In this document: piece after piece, positions 21,332 to 31,200 of the stretch
Position numbering within the stretch: position 1 is the first letter of the stretch
How the letters are laid out: each line of letters opens with the position of its first letter
Assembly: GCA_903904815.1 (NCBI GenBank)
Contig: CAIVDU010000093.1
Coordinates: forward strand, 25,296-89,295
Reading direction: 5' to 3'
From: an uncultured Armatimonadota bacterium
Lineage (GTDB): Bacteria; Armatimonadota; Fimbriimonadia; Fimbriimonadales; Fimbriimonadaceae
DNA: 64,000 bases
Program-made: the position numbers and the translations under genes
Notes under the pieces: generated by a model
Told to the model about the DNA's origin: nothing
What the model saw: only the letters and a program-made list of their open reading frames with translations
The model's database searches: none

Positions 21332-22016
21332 CCCCGACGGGTTGGTTTTTTGGAGCCACGCGTTTCTTAAACTCAATGGAACCATTGTGTTCACCTGGGC
21401 AATCATGCTCGTGCTTGCCGGTGGATCTAAATTAGTAACCCGAAAGCTGTCCACTGGTCTCAAGCGTTCTGGCTGGCAGAACCTGCTCGAAATCGTCGTC
21501 ACCGCAATCGAAAACCAGATACGAGACGTGGGTCTTAGCCGTCCGGAGAAATACCTCCCCTTTCTGGGAACACTCTTTCTGTTCGTTGCGACCGCGAGTC
21601 TCTTCACGATCATTCCAGGTTACGAACCCCCGACTGGATCACTTTCCACGACAGCCGCCCTTGCGCTTTGCGTCTTCGTGGCAGTGCCGCTCTACGGCAT
21701 CGAGGAACAGGGCGTCGGCGGCTACCTCAAATCGTACGTGCAGCCGACGATCATCATGTTGCCTTTCAACATCATCAGCGAGCTCTCCAGAACCTTGGCG
21801 CTCGCCGTGCGCCTCTTCGGCAACATGATGAGCGGCGCAATGATCATCAGTATTTTGCTGACGATCACTCCCTTTATCTTTCCCGTCGTCATGACCGCTC
21901 TCGGACTCCTCACCGGCATGGTTCAGGCCTATATCTTCACGATCTTGGCGGCGGTATACATCGCAGCGGCCACGCGGACGACCAAGCGGGGTCCGGAATT
22001 GGCAGCTTCCACCTAA
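21321..22016 (+). CDS. atpB: N-type ATPase subunit a, with a probable ATT start
   Basis: About 231 residues, forming the ion half-channels next to the c-ring. The essential arginine is in AVRLFGNMMSG (about residue 164), with IIPGYEPPTGS upstream. The only standard start is a TTG at 21342, but seven codons upstream still match the conserved N-terminus of this family (LSPDGLVFW). Reading begins at ATT 21321, six codons after an in-frame stop-free stretch, with GGGGGTGA about five bases before it. The ATT start inside the end of atpR is therefore favoured and would depend on translational coupling. A TTG start is the alternative. Confidence 0.88.
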   Translation: MRLSPDGLVFWSHAFLKLNGTIVFTWAIMLVLAGGSKLVTRKLSTGLKRSGWQNLLEIVVTAIENQIRDVGLSRPEKYLPFLGTLFLFVATASLFTIIPGYEPPTGSLSTTAALALCVFVAVPLYGIEEQGVGGYLKSYVQPTIIMLPFNIISELSRTLALAVRLFGNMMSGAMIISILLTITPFIFPVVMTALGLLTGMVQAYIFTILAAVYIAAATRTTKRGPELAAST

Positions 22017-22034
22017 AGACTCCCTAGGAAACTT

Positions 22035-22316
22035 ATGGACAGTACAACCCTCATCGCGATCTGCTCAATCTTCACCGCTGGATTCACTATCAGCATCGGG
22101 TGTATGTGTCCGGCACTGGGCGAAGGTCGGTCGGTAGCGACCGCTCTGAGTTCATTGGCCCAGCAGCCAGATGCCTCAGCGACGATCACTCGAACTCTAT
22201 TTGTTGGCTTGGCAATGATCGAGTCGTTGGCGATCTACTGTTTCGTCGTGGCGATGATCCTGATCTTTGCAAATCCGTTCTGGAATCACGTGATTGCCCA
22301 CGCGACGGGGAAGTGA
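22035..22316 (+). CDS. atpE: N-type ATPase subunit c, sodium-binding signature
   Basis: It has 93 residues in two helices, forming the rotary ring. Helix 2 carries the ion-binding Glu63 followed by Ser64 and, at 68, Tyr (MIESLAIYC), matching the Glu-Ser...Tyr signature of sodium-translocating rings. Helix 1 has Glu30 in ALGEGRS where classical sodium rings have Gln, giving a second carboxylate in the ring site; the Thr that follows Ser in classical rings is Leu here. Sodium use is therefore likely but not proven, and protons are the alternative. It has its own 18-base gap from atpB. Confidence 0.93.
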   Translation: MDSTTLIAICSIFTAGFTISIGCMCPALGEGRSVATALSSLAQQPDASATITRTLFVGLAMIESLAIYCFVVAMILIFANPFWNHVIAHATGK

Positions 22317-22320
22317 CCTC

Positions 22321-23184
22321 GTGCTGATTGACTGGTTCACCGTTTGTGCTCAGACTCTCAATTTCCTCATCCTCGTGTGGTTGATGAAGCGCTTCCTCTA
22401 CAAGCCGGTCCTAAACGCCATTAACGCTCGTGAGGCACTAGTAGCCAAGGAGCTTAAGGACGCCAATGCGAAAAAGACCGAAGCCCGAAAAGAGCGTGAT
22501 GAGTTTCAGACAAAGAACGACGAGTTTGACAGACATCGCGCCGAACTCTTGAGCAAAGCAACCCAAGATGCCGGTGTTGAACGCACGCGTCTCCTCGCAG
22601 AAGCGCGCAAAGCTGCTGACGATCTGAGCGCGAAGCGTCAGCAAAGCCTCTCAAGTGATGCGCGCCAGCTCAACCAGGCCATCAGCCAGCGAGCGCAGAA
22701 GGAAGTATTTGCGATCGCGCGAAAGACGCTCTCGGATCTCGGCTCTGCCAGCTTGGAGGAGCAAATTGCCGAGGTCTTTATTCGGCGACTTAAGGAGCTG
22801 GACGAAAAATCGAAGAAGACCTTAGTTGAAGCTCACAAGTCTGTATCCGATCCGTTTCTCGTACGGTGCACGTTTGACCTTCCCGCGAAGCACCAGACGG
22901 CCATACGGCTGGCAATTCAGCAGTCGCTTTTTCCCAAGGCCCAGATTCAGTTCGAGACCTCAGCGGAGTTGGTTGGAGGAATCGAGATGGTCGTGCAAGG
23001 ACAGAAAGTTGCATGGAGCATCTCGAACTATCTCGAGTCGCTCGAAAAAGGTGTCGTCGAACTCCTGAACGAGAAGGTTGAAACGGGATCCAGCGAAAAG
23101 CCTGCCGTCAAGGCAGTAGTGAGACATAGGTCAGGATCGCATCCCAAGGAAGCGAGCGCGAAACCTCCGGCGCGGAGCCGATGA
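22321..23184 (+). CDS. atpF: N-type ATPase subunit b with delta-like C-terminal region
   Basis: About 287 residues, much longer than a usual b subunit (about 160). An N-terminal membrane helix ([17 protein letters not shown]) leads into a long charged coiled coil (about 40-170). The C-terminal part from about 180 resembles the end of subunit delta (a late [23 protein letters not shown] segment). This explains why no separate delta gene exists. GTG at 22321 is chosen, with GGAAGTGA just upstream; an earlier in-frame ATG at 22294 lies within atpE. The stop overlaps atpA as ATGA. Confidence 0.9.
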   Translation: MLIDWFTVCAQTLNFLILVWLMKRFLYKPVLNAINAREALVAKELKDANAKKTEARKERDEFQTKNDEFDRHRAELLSKATQDAGVERTRLLAEARKAADDLSAKRQQSLSSDARQLNQAISQRAQKEVFAIARKTLSDLGSASLEEQIAEVFIRRLKELDEKSKKTLVEAHKSVSDPFLVRCTFDLPAKHQTAIRLAIQQSLFPKAQIQFETSAELVGGIEMVVQGQKVAWSISNYLESLEKGVVELLNEKVETGSSEKPAVKAVVRHRSGSHPKEASAKPPARSR

Positions 23185-24794
23185 AGACTCTTGATAGCCT
23201 GAGCACGGTCTTCGACCAGACCTTCGCCGGAATCACGCGTGCCTTGGAAACCTTCACGGCTACCTTAGCTCCGAAGGAAGTAGGAGTCATCACGAATGTG
23301 ACTACCGGGATTGCACGAGTTTCCGGACTCCCTGGGGTTGGCTTTGACGAACTCTTAGAGTTTCACGGAGGGGTGTTTGGTATCGCCTTCAATGTCGACG
23401 AAGACGAAATCGGAGTCGTTCTCCTGGGAGACTACACGCTTCTACACTCCGGCGACGAAGTTCGGCGCACTGGCCGAGTGATGGACGTTGCGGTCGGCGA
23501 TGGTCTCCTGGGGCGGGTCATCGATCCGCTCGGACAGCCGCTCGATGGCAGGGGGCCGGTAGTGACCACAGAGCGTCTTCCCATCGAACGTCCTGCCCCC
23601 GCCATCATGGACAGGGCGCCCGTCAACGTGCCTCTCCAGACTGGACTGATCGTCGTCGACGCTCTCATCCCGATTGGTCGTGGACAACGTGAATTAATTG
23701 TTGGCGACCGGCAAACCGGCAAGACGACGATCGCAACTGATGCGATCTTGAACCAGAAAGGGCAAAACGTTCTCTGCATCTACTGCGCGATAGGCCGACG
23801 TGCGGCGGCGGTGGCTAAGGTTGTCGCTAACTTGAAAGAGCAGGGCGCCATGGATTACACCGTGGTCATCGTTGCCGAGGGAAACGAAGCACCCGGACTA
23901 TCCTTCATCACTCCGTACGCGGCGACCAGCATTGCGGAATATTTTATGGAAGCGGGTCGCGACGTGCTGATCGTCTACGACGACCTTACCCAGCACGCTC
24001 GAGCGTATCGCGAACTCTCCCTCCTCCTGCGCCGACCACCAGGGCGCGAGGCCTTCCCCGGAGACATCTTCTATATTCACTCGCGCTTGTTGGAGAGGTC
24101 TACACACCTAAGCAAAGAGCGTGGTGGTGGTTCTCTGACCGCCCTTCCGATCATCGAGACGGAAGCGCAGGATATTTCTGCATACGTTCCGACCAATCTG
24201 ATTTCCATCACTGACGGACAGATCTACCTTTCTCCCACCCTCTTTGAGTTAGGAGTGCTGCCGGCGGTCGATGTTGGAAAATCGGTGTCGCGCGTCGGGG
24301 GTAAGGCGCAACTTCCGGCGTACCGAGGAGCCGCTGGCGACCTCAAACTCGCCTATGCGCAGTTTGAGGAACTAGAGACGTTTTCTCGTTTCGGCGCGCG
24401 CCTAGAACAAGACACCCTGAAGCGGATCGAACACGGGCGTCGCATCCGCGCATGCCTCAAGCAACCGGAATCTGCCCCGGTTGGAGTTTCCGATCAAATC
24501 GCCATCCTCCTGGCTTTGGCTGAAGGACTGTTCGATGACGTTGCGCTAGAAAGAATGAAAGAAGCAGAAGCGGCTGTACGAGAGGCTGTCGCACGAGTCC
24601 CGCAAAAGCTTAGAGTGGCGTTTGATTCGATCGCGACTCTCAAGGACCAGGACCGGAAGACCATGGTCGATCTGGCGCGAGATGCCCTCTCTCGATTCAA
24701 ATCCCTACCGGATTCAGGTCAAGCTGCCCCCGGGTTGCCTTCCCAACTTAATGCCGAGGCGGACTCTTCCCCGGCTTCAAAGGCAAAAGCGTGA
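23181..24794 (+). CDS. atpA: N-type ATPase subunit alpha
   Basis: It has 537 residues and is the non-catalytic nucleotide-binding subunit of the F1 headpiece. The Walker A motif GDRQTGKT is at about 175-182, with a Walker B-type VLIVYDDL strand and the arginine-finger region [13 protein letters not shown]. The C-terminal tail is extended and Ser/Ala/Pro-rich. The start overlaps atpF as ATGA and the end overlaps atpG as GTGA, so alpha and gamma are translated as a coupled pair. Confidence 0.96.
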   Translation: MKTLDSLSTVFDQTFAGITRALETFTATLAPKEVGVITNVTTGIARVSGLPGVGFDELLEFHGGVFGIAFNVDEDEIGVVLLGDYTLLHSGDEVRRTGRVMDVAVGDGLLGRVIDPLGQPLDGRGPVVTTERLPIERPAPAIMDRAPVNVPLQTGLIVVDALIPIGRGQRELIVGDRQTGKTTIATDAILNQKGQNVLCIYCAIGRRAAAVAKVVANLKEQGAMDYTVVIVAEGNEAPGLSFITPYAATSIAEYFMEAGRDVLIVYDDLTQHARAYRELSLLLRRPPGREAFPGDIFYIHSRLLERSTHLSKERGGGSLTALPIIETEAQDISAYVPTNLISITDGQIYLSPTLFELGVLPAVDVGKSVSRVGGKAQLPAYRGAAGDLKLAYAQFEELETFSRFGARLEQDTLKRIEHGRRIRACLKQPESAPVGVSDQIAILLALAEGLFDDVALERMKEAEAAVREAVARVPQKLRVAFDSIATLKDQDRKTMVDLARDALSRFKSLPDSGQAAPGLPSQLNAEADSSPASKAKA

Positions 24795-25684
24795 GTGACG
24801 GGACGACGAGTCTTCGAAGAAAGATAGCCAGTGCGGGCGATCTTCAGTCCGTGGTTCGCAGCATGAAGGCGCTTGCCGCTTCAAGCATTGGGCAATACGA
24901 AAAGTCAGTTCTCGCATCGGCTGACTACTATCGAACGGTGGAGTTGGGATTGGGGGCATGCCTGCGGGCGAGGACGTCAGGCGACATCCTGGCCATGAAA
25001 ATAGGAGATGCTCGCACTGAATCCGTCAGCGCTATTGTGCTTGGCTCCGACCAAGGACTGGTAGGACAATTCAATCAAGTTGTGGCAGAATTCGCGGTCG
25101 CAACTCTGGCTCCGTTGCCGGGACGGCGCCAAGTCTGGTCAATTGGCGACCGCGTTCGTGGATGCCTCACCGACGCAGGTTTACCACTGCTCGGAGTCCT
25201 TTCGATGCCCAATTCGGTGAAGGCGATTGCGTCGTTAGTCGGACAGATTCAGATCGACTTGGAAGCGCACCGAGCCCTAGACGTGAATGCGTGTGTTTAC
25301 GTCATTTATAATCGGCCGAGAGCAGGAGCTTCGCCCGAGCCAGTTGCCAAACGACTGTTGCCATTCGACTCGAAGTGGGAGGAGGAACTCGTCAAGGTGG
25401 CTTGGCCCTTCCGCAACTTGCCCCAAGTCTGGGGTGGAGAGAACGCAACCTTACGCGCGCTCATTCGGGAGTATGTTTTCATCTCCCTTTTCCGAGCCTG
25501 CGCAGAATCCCTGGCGAGTGAAAATGCAAGTCGCTTGGCCGCAATGGAGCGGGCCGACAAGAACATTAATGGATTGCTCGAAAATCTTGAGAGTTCGTTT
25601 CACCGGATTCGGCAGCAAAGCATTGATGAGGAGCTCTTCGATGTGGTTGCCGGCTTCGAAGCACTATCAGGCGCGAAACAATGA
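24791..25684 (+). CDS. atpG: N-type ATPase subunit gamma
   Basis: It has 297 residues and is the rotating central stalk. The N-terminal helix [24 protein letters not shown] and the C-terminal helix with [21 protein letters not shown] are the two halves of the gamma coiled coil, and the central [12 protein letters not shown] motif is conserved. GTG start overlapping the atpA stop as GTGA. It is the last gene of the operon; about 140 bases of non-coding DNA follow, with a small GATTGA/TCAATC hairpin at 25723-25737 but no T-run. Confidence 0.93.
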   Translation: MSDGTTSLRRKIASAGDLQSVVRSMKALAASSIGQYEKSVLASADYYRTVELGLGACLRARTSGDILAMKIGDARTESVSAIVLGSDQGLVGQFNQVVAEFAVATLAPLPGRRQVWSIGDRVRGCLTDAGLPLLGVLSMPNSVKAIASLVGQIQIDLEAHRALDVNACVYVIYNRPRAGASPEPVAKRLLPFDSKWEEELVKVAWPFRNLPQVWGGENATLRALIREYVFISLFRACAESLASENASRLAAMERADKNINGLLENLESSFHRIRQQSIDEELFDVVAGFEALSGAKQ

Positions 25685-25824
25685 GCGGGACATTTTGCAT
25701 GGATTGAACCGAATGCAGTGACGATTGATGATCAATCAAGGGGAACCCTACCGCCGAATCCCAATCACAACCTAAGGGCGCCATCGGACTCTCCGCAATC
25801 TGCCAAAAACTCACACCGCCGACC

Positions 25825-26580
25825 ATGAAGAAACTCGTTGTTTACGATCTGGATGGAACTTTGGCCGAAAGCAAGGCGGCCATCGATGCAGAAATGGCTT
25901 CGTTGCTGAACTCCCTTCTTGGGGTGGTCCGCGTCGCGGTTATTTCAGGAGGAGACTGGCCCCAATTTCAAAAGCAAGTGCTCGCTGAACTGCCCGGAGG
26001 AGCGAACATAGACCACCTGTCGATTTTGCCGACTTGCGGGACCAAGTTCTATCGTCACGACGGCGAATGGAGAAAGCTTTATTCGCAAGACTTCACCGGT
26101 GAAGAGAAGACGAAAATCATCGAGTCTTTGAAGCAGGCGATCGTATCGGCGGGCTTCAAAGTCAGCAAAACCTGGGGAGACACGATCCAAGATCGGGGCA
26201 GCCAGATCACCTACTCAGCCCTTGGCCAACAAGCGCCGATCGAGGAAAAAAAGCAGTGGGACGCCGACTTCGGGAAGCGTCAAAAAATCAAGGAGTTCCT
26301 CGATAAGCTCATCCCCGAGTTTTCGGTTCGACTAGGAGGCACCACATCGATCGACGTCACCAAACACGGAATCGACAAGGCCTACGGAATTCGAAAGCTG
26401 CGCGATGTCCTAGAGATTGGTCTGGACGAATTGATCTTCTTGGGAGACGCTATCTTTCCCGGCGGCAACGACTATCCCGCCAAGCAAGCGGGCGTGGACT
26501 CGATCCGAGTGCGTGATCCCGAGGAAACTAAGCGAGTGACTCAGGCAATGATTGCTTGTTTGGCGGGAAGCCAGAGATGA
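25825..26580 (+). CDS. HAD-IIB phosphatase/mutase resembling eukaryotic-type phosphomannomutase
   Basis: It has 251 residues. The HAD motif I is YDLDGTLAES at the N-terminus, motif II VISGGDW, and the late motif GDAIFPGGNDYPAK. That last segment is very close to the GDxxxxGGNDxE/Y motif of the phosphomannomutase 2 (PMM) branch of HAD-IIB. The cap domain is present between about 85 and 185. It may be a sugar phosphatase or mutase. It lies 140 bases after atpG and overlaps the next HAD gene, so the two HADs form a unit possibly linked to the sugar-phosphate flow of the phosphoketolase operon. Confidence 0.8.
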   Translation: MKKLVVYDLDGTLAESKAAIDAEMASLLNSLLGVVRVAVISGGDWPQFQKQVLAELPGGANIDHLSILPTCGTKFYRHDGEWRKLYSQDFTGEEKTKIIESLKQAIVSAGFKVSKTWGDTIQDRGSQITYSALGQQAPIEEKKQWDADFGKRQKIKEFLDKLIPEFSVRLGGTTSIDVTKHGIDKAYGIRKLRDVLEIGLDELIFLGDAIFPGGNDYPAKQAGVDSIRVRDPEETKRVTQAMIACLAGSQR

Positions 26581-27197
26581 AAGTGAAACCCGCCATCACA
26601 AGCCTGTTCTTTGATGTTGGTGGCGTCCTTCTTTCGAATGGATGGGATCGTCATGCCCGCCGTCGGGCGGCCGTTCATTTCAACTTGGACTTGGCCGACA
26701 TGGAAGAGCGGCATCATATCACCGACGACACGTACGAGGAAGGCAAACTCTCTCTGAACGACTATCTGAGTCGGGTCATTTTCTACGATGAGCGTCCGTT
26801 CACACGCGCCCAATTTCGGAGCTTCATGTTCGCCCAGTCCACGCCATTTCCAGAGATGCTTGGACTTGCCGCTCGCCTCAGGGCCAATCATGGGTTGAAC
26901 ATCACCGTCCTGAGCAATGAAGGGCGCGAACTGAATGCCTATAGAATTCGCAAGTTCAAGCTCGATCAGTTTGTCGACTCATTCGTATGCTCCTGCTTTG
27001 TGCACATCCGTAAGCCAGATGAAGACATCTTTCGGCTCGCATTAGACATCTCGCAGGCACGTGCCGAGCAAGTTGTTTACATCGAGAACACCGCGATGTT
27101 CGTCCAGATAGCGGAGAGCATGGGAATCAATTGCATCCTACATGCCGACTATGCAACCACCGTCGAGAAGCTTGCCGGATTCGGTTTGCGTGACTAG
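26577..27197 (+). CDS. HAD superfamily hydrolase (subfamily IA)
   Basis: About 206 residues. Motif I is FFDVGGVLLSNGW, motif II VLSNEGREL and motif III HIRKPDEDIFRLAL, followed by VVYIENT. The motif I nucleophile Asp is present; in place of a second motif Asp there is Gly (DVGG), as in several subfamily IA phosphatase-like proteins that use substrates such as FMN, epoxide or haloacid. ATG at 26577 overlaps the upstream stop as ATGA; a TTG at 26556 is possible but less likely. Substrate unknown. Confidence 0.8.
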   Translation: MKVKPAITSLFFDVGGVLLSNGWDRHARRRAAVHFNLDLADMEERHHITDDTYEEGKLSLNDYLSRVIFYDERPFTRAQFRSFMFAQSTPFPEMLGLAARLRANHGLNITVLSNEGRELNAYRIRKFKLDQFVDSFVCSCFVHIRKPDEDIFRLALDISQARAEQVVYIENTAMFVQIAESMGINCILHADYATTVEKLAGFGLRD

Positions 27198-27280
27198 CTA
27201 GGATCGTCGAGCCCAAACTTCCCCGACTTGGAACGCTCATCAAACCGGGGTCGGGCAATTCACACTCAGGAATTTCCTTT

Positions 27281-27466
27281 CTACAAGTCGAAGAGAGCTT
27301 CGATGGGCATGGGTTTGCCCAGCATCGACTTCCATCGATTCCTCTGTGACTCGGTAAGAACAGCCTCCAACTGGTGCGGCTTAGGTTGCCCACGGTCCCA
27401 GAGATCTTGGCTTGCGGCTGTGCCTGTGGTCTTGGCCTGTTTTTCTTTGGACTCCGGTTTAGCCAT
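27281..27466 (-). CDS. Small hypothetical protein or gene fragment
   Basis: A 61-residue frame with a Lys/Glu-rich start and a C-terminal LTESQRNRWKSMLGKPM segment, which resembles the closing part of larger exported planctomycete/armatimonad proteins. No ribosome site precedes the ATG, so it may be the remnant of a longer gene. A plus-strand frame (27374-27670) overlaps it with one predicted helix but shows no clear ribosome site; neither is certain. Confidence 0.35.
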   Translation of the reverse strand: MAKPESKEKQAKTTGTAASQDLWDRGQPKPHQLEAVLTESQRNRWKSMLGKPMPIEALFDL

Positions 27467-27836
27467 CGCGAAGTGATCACCACCGACTCTAATATCGTCG
27501 TCGATCGGGCTTTGGGAAGATCGCTAACGAACCTCCAAGCTTCCAGATTGCAGGTCCCGGATACCACCGAGTGGACAGATGCGTCCCTCTCGCTGCCGAC
27601 TTCCGCGGGCGCCTTCACGAAATGGGGTGATCGTGCGGGGTTGGGTACGCCATTTGAGTTTCGTCCCTAAGAGCTCCGATTTACTGGTCAACCCATGTGC
27701 GCACGGTCTAACCTCAATAGGGTAATTAGTAAGCTCTCTGTACAAAAGCAGCAATAAAGCGCAGTTGAACAGGGATTGATAGTATCCTTTTTAGGCGCAC
27801 AGACGGGAAATTGGGAGCGCTACCCGCATTTAAAAA
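27467..27836. other. Unassigned intergenic stretch upstream of the response regulator
   Basis: No convincing gene, terminator or promoter was identified. The last 70 bases before 27837 are AT-richer than average and presumably hold the response-regulator promoter. No ribosome site is visible near its ATG. Confidence 0.3.
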
Positions 27837-28253
27837 ATGGACAACTTGCCGGTGATATTGGTTGTAGAGGACAACGAAGACGATCAAAGGCTCGTCATGC
27901 GCGCCCTGTCCAAAGGGAAGACCGGATGCAAAGTTGAGATAGCCGAGGACGGATTGGCGGCGGTCCAATACCTTTTTGACCCCGAGAGCGTTCGCCCTCG
28001 TTTAGTCCTGCTGGACTTAAAGCTCCCAAAGCTGAACGGTTTGGAAGTGCTGACTCGGATCCGGAGTGACGAACGAACCAAACGTCTGCCGGTGGTGATC
28101 CACACCTCCTCAAGCGAGGAATCCGATCTGGTGAACTGCTTCGACAATGGCGCCAACAGCTTCGTTCACAAAGTCGTCGACTACGATCAGTACATCTATC
28201 GACTTGTGACATTGGCTGAATACTGGATTCAAGTCAACGAACCCTGCGCCTAA
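27837..28253 (+). CDS. Single-domain response regulator (Rcp1-like)
   Basis: It has 138 residues, a stand-alone receiver domain with no output domain. Acidic pocket VVEDNEDDQR, phosphoacceptor Asp in LVLLDLKLPKLNG (about residue 60), the conserved Thr/Ser in VIHTSSSEE, and the conserved Lys in SFVHKVVDYDQY are all present. The DNEDD start and the wide PESVRP insertion are typical of Rcp1-type regulators that pair with phytochrome-like kinases. It converges on the large histidine kinase gene (28261), with only seven bases between their ends. Confidence 0.9.
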   Translation: MDNLPVILVVEDNEDDQRLVMRALSKGKTGCKVEIAEDGLAAVQYLFDPESVRPRLVLLDLKLPKLNGLEVLTRIRSDERTKRLPVVIHTSSSEESDLVNCFDNGANSFVHKVVDYDQYIYRLVTLAEYWIQVNEPCA

Positions 28254-28260
28254 AGAGTCC

Positions 28261-31200
28261 TCAGTTATAGGCACTACTTGTTCCGAGCTTGAAGGAGAAA
28301 GTCGCCCCTCCGCCGAACCCCGACTCTGCCTTGACGACTCCTCCGTGCTTTTCTATGATCCTTTTTACGTTGGCGAGACCAATGCCGGTTCCCGGGTACT
28401 CGGAGTCTTTATGGAGTCGCTCAAAGGGTTGAAATAACTTTTCGACAAACTCCATCTCAAAGCCAATGCCATTGTCACGGACGAAGAAGTATTCGCCATC
28501 ACTGCCGATCTCGATGATTGGGTTCTCAACCTCGGAAGAATATTTGCAAGCATTGTCCATCAGGTTTTCCAGGACCAGCCGAATCATGGATGCGTCCCCT
28601 TGTGTCTTCAACCCAGGGGCTATACGGATTTTCGTTTTTGCCCCGCACTGCCCCGACTGCCGGAGGTAGGACTCTACTTCTCGGGCCATCGTCGATAAGT
28701 CTAGATCGATGCGCTTGGTATCCTGGCGGCCCAATCTGGCGTACGTGAGCAGATCGTCAACGAGGGCTGAAAGCCTCTTCGCATTCCCGACAAGTGCGTC
28801 AAGTGTTGTTTTCGACTCTTCGCTGAGGGTGTCTTCAGCCTCTCTCATGAGCATCGTGCCATTGACGCTGATCCCGCGGATCTGTTGCCGTAGGTCGTGA
28901 GCGACCGAATAGGTGAACCCCTGCAACTGCTCGTTGGAGCGCATGAGTTCTTCGGTGCGAATTCCGACTTCACGTTCCAATCTCTCACGATGCAACTCTT
29001 CGGATCTCCGCGCATCGTCTACGTCGGTGCTTGAACCGATCCAAAGGGTGATTCCCCCTGCATCGTCCTGTTTCGGATACGCTCTCGACAAATGCCATCG
29101 ATACGTTCCATCGCGGCTCCGAAGACGGTATTCGTAGTAGAACGGCCTTTCTTCTTTAATGGCGCTTGACCAGGCCTTGAGTAGACCGCCGCGATCTTCC
29201 GGGTGTACGAGGTCCGCCCATCCAAGTCCTTCGAGCTGCTCTGAGGTTCTGCCACTAAACTCAAGCCATTGTCGGTTGAAATAGTCTCGTGAGCCGTCGG
29301 GGGTCGCCGTAAAGATCTTTTGAGGCATGGAATCGGCCATAAAGCGTAACTTGTCTCTTTCCTCGGCCAATGTTCGCTCGGCGGCTTCGCGTTCCGTGTC
29401 GCGCAGTTTGCGCTCTGTCACGTCTCGGAAATAGACGGTAAGTCCGTCACCCGATGGGTAACAACTGCACTCCAGCCACTTATTGATGGGCTCGGCATAG
29501 TATTCCTCGAAATGAACCGGCCTTCCCGTGGTTACGGCGCGCCGAAACTCTTCATAGAAGATCGTCTCCTCGACATCCGGAAACAGGTCCCAGATGATCT
29601 TGCCGAGCATTTCTTCTTGAGGCACTCCGACAATCCGGGCGGCCTGTTCACTGACGAATGTGTGTCGCCACTCGCGGTCCAGCACCACGAGTCCGTCGTC
29701 GATGCTGAGAAGAACGGCTTCCAGCCGCTGTTGGGACTTGCGTAAACTTTCCTCGGCGATTTTCCGTTCGCTCACGTCAAGCGTTACGCCGTCGAACGAG
29801 ATGGGTGTGCCGTCCTCAGCGTAAAATGTGCGCCCGATCGCCCTCACCCAGGTGATAGCTCCAGTGTCCGGGTTTACCGTGCGATAGTCGATGTTGTAAG
29901 GTGTCGCCGTCTCGATGCTTCGCTCCATTGCCAATCGGGTTGGTTCGCGATCATCTGGGTGGAGCCGATCGTAGAATGTCTGGATCGTCACTGAAGCGCC
30001 GGGAGGCAAGTGGAAGTGGGCCTTCACTAGGTCGTCCCATTGGAGCACATCAAACGGCAGGTCGCAGTACCAGATTCCAATGCCGCTGCTGCGACGGACA
30101 AATGCGGAGCGCTCTTCACTACGTCTCAGGGCGGCCTCGACCCTTACCCTTTCGATTGCCGCCCAGGTCCTCTCGGCCGTGTCCTCGATGAGGGCAATCT
30201 CGTGGGAGGTCCAATCGCGCTGCTTAGAATCGTGAACGGTCATCCCGGCGAGGAACTGTCCGCCCTTGACCAGTGGAACATCCACATGGCCGCGGACCTG
30301 GATAGCCGCAAAGGCCGCCTGTTCTCCGGGAGGGCGGTCCACCTGAGTAGTGGCATCATCTTCAATGACCGTGCGCCCCTCGAGTAAGTCAGCAAGCAGA
30401 GACGGACCGAACGATGACACCGGGTATCGACCGACGAGCGATCGAACGTCCTTGTGGTAGTCGCGCTCTACGACGTACATGTCGCCTTGGATCTCGAAGT
30501 AAACCACCCGGTTCGCGGCCAACTGTTCGCCCAGCAAGCGGCTGGCCACCTCTTGTACTTCGATCGGATCGGAAAGAGGACGCAAGGCGTCGGCTAAGCG
30601 AACCGTAAATCTCTGTCTTGCCTCGCTGAGGCGGATGGACTCCTCAGCCTGCTTCCGCTCGGTGACGTCTCGAGTCGTACCGGCAATCGCCTCGACTTCA
30701 CCGTCTTCGCCGATAATTGGAACGAAGATGTAGTCGTAGATTCGTCTACCGTGAGTCCCATTGAAAGGCACTTCTCCCCGGATTGATTGTCGCGACATTC
30801 GGATCTGGTCGATCTCCCGTTCGTGCATCTGCGCGTGCCACGGCTCGTATCCGATCTCCAGTAAGGTCTTACCGATTGCATTCTCGCGCCCGAGTCCCCA
30901 CATTTCAAGCAAGGCATTGTTAGCGTACAGAAACTTGTAGTCCAGGCTGAGGACATAGACGAAGTCTGGAGTGTTGGTGAGTACCGTTTCGTAAACTCGT
31001 CGCACCCTTTCGGAATCCGCTGCGAGTCGAACGATCTCTCGTTCTGCCTGCTTCTGTTCGGTGATGTCTAGAAAAGTGAGAGCGACTCCTCCGCCCGACT
31101 CCTCGTCGGCCAGGTAGGGGAGGATTCGGGCAACATACCATCCGTCGGGTACCCTAATTTCGCGTCGTGCTGGCTGCACCGTGTGCGCCGAGCTTTCGAC

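Noticed and set aside
27127..27618. A 163-codon minus-strand frame overlapping the end of the second HAD gene
   Set aside because: It runs into the conserved end of the HAD gene, has no ribosome site or domain, and is most likely a shadow.
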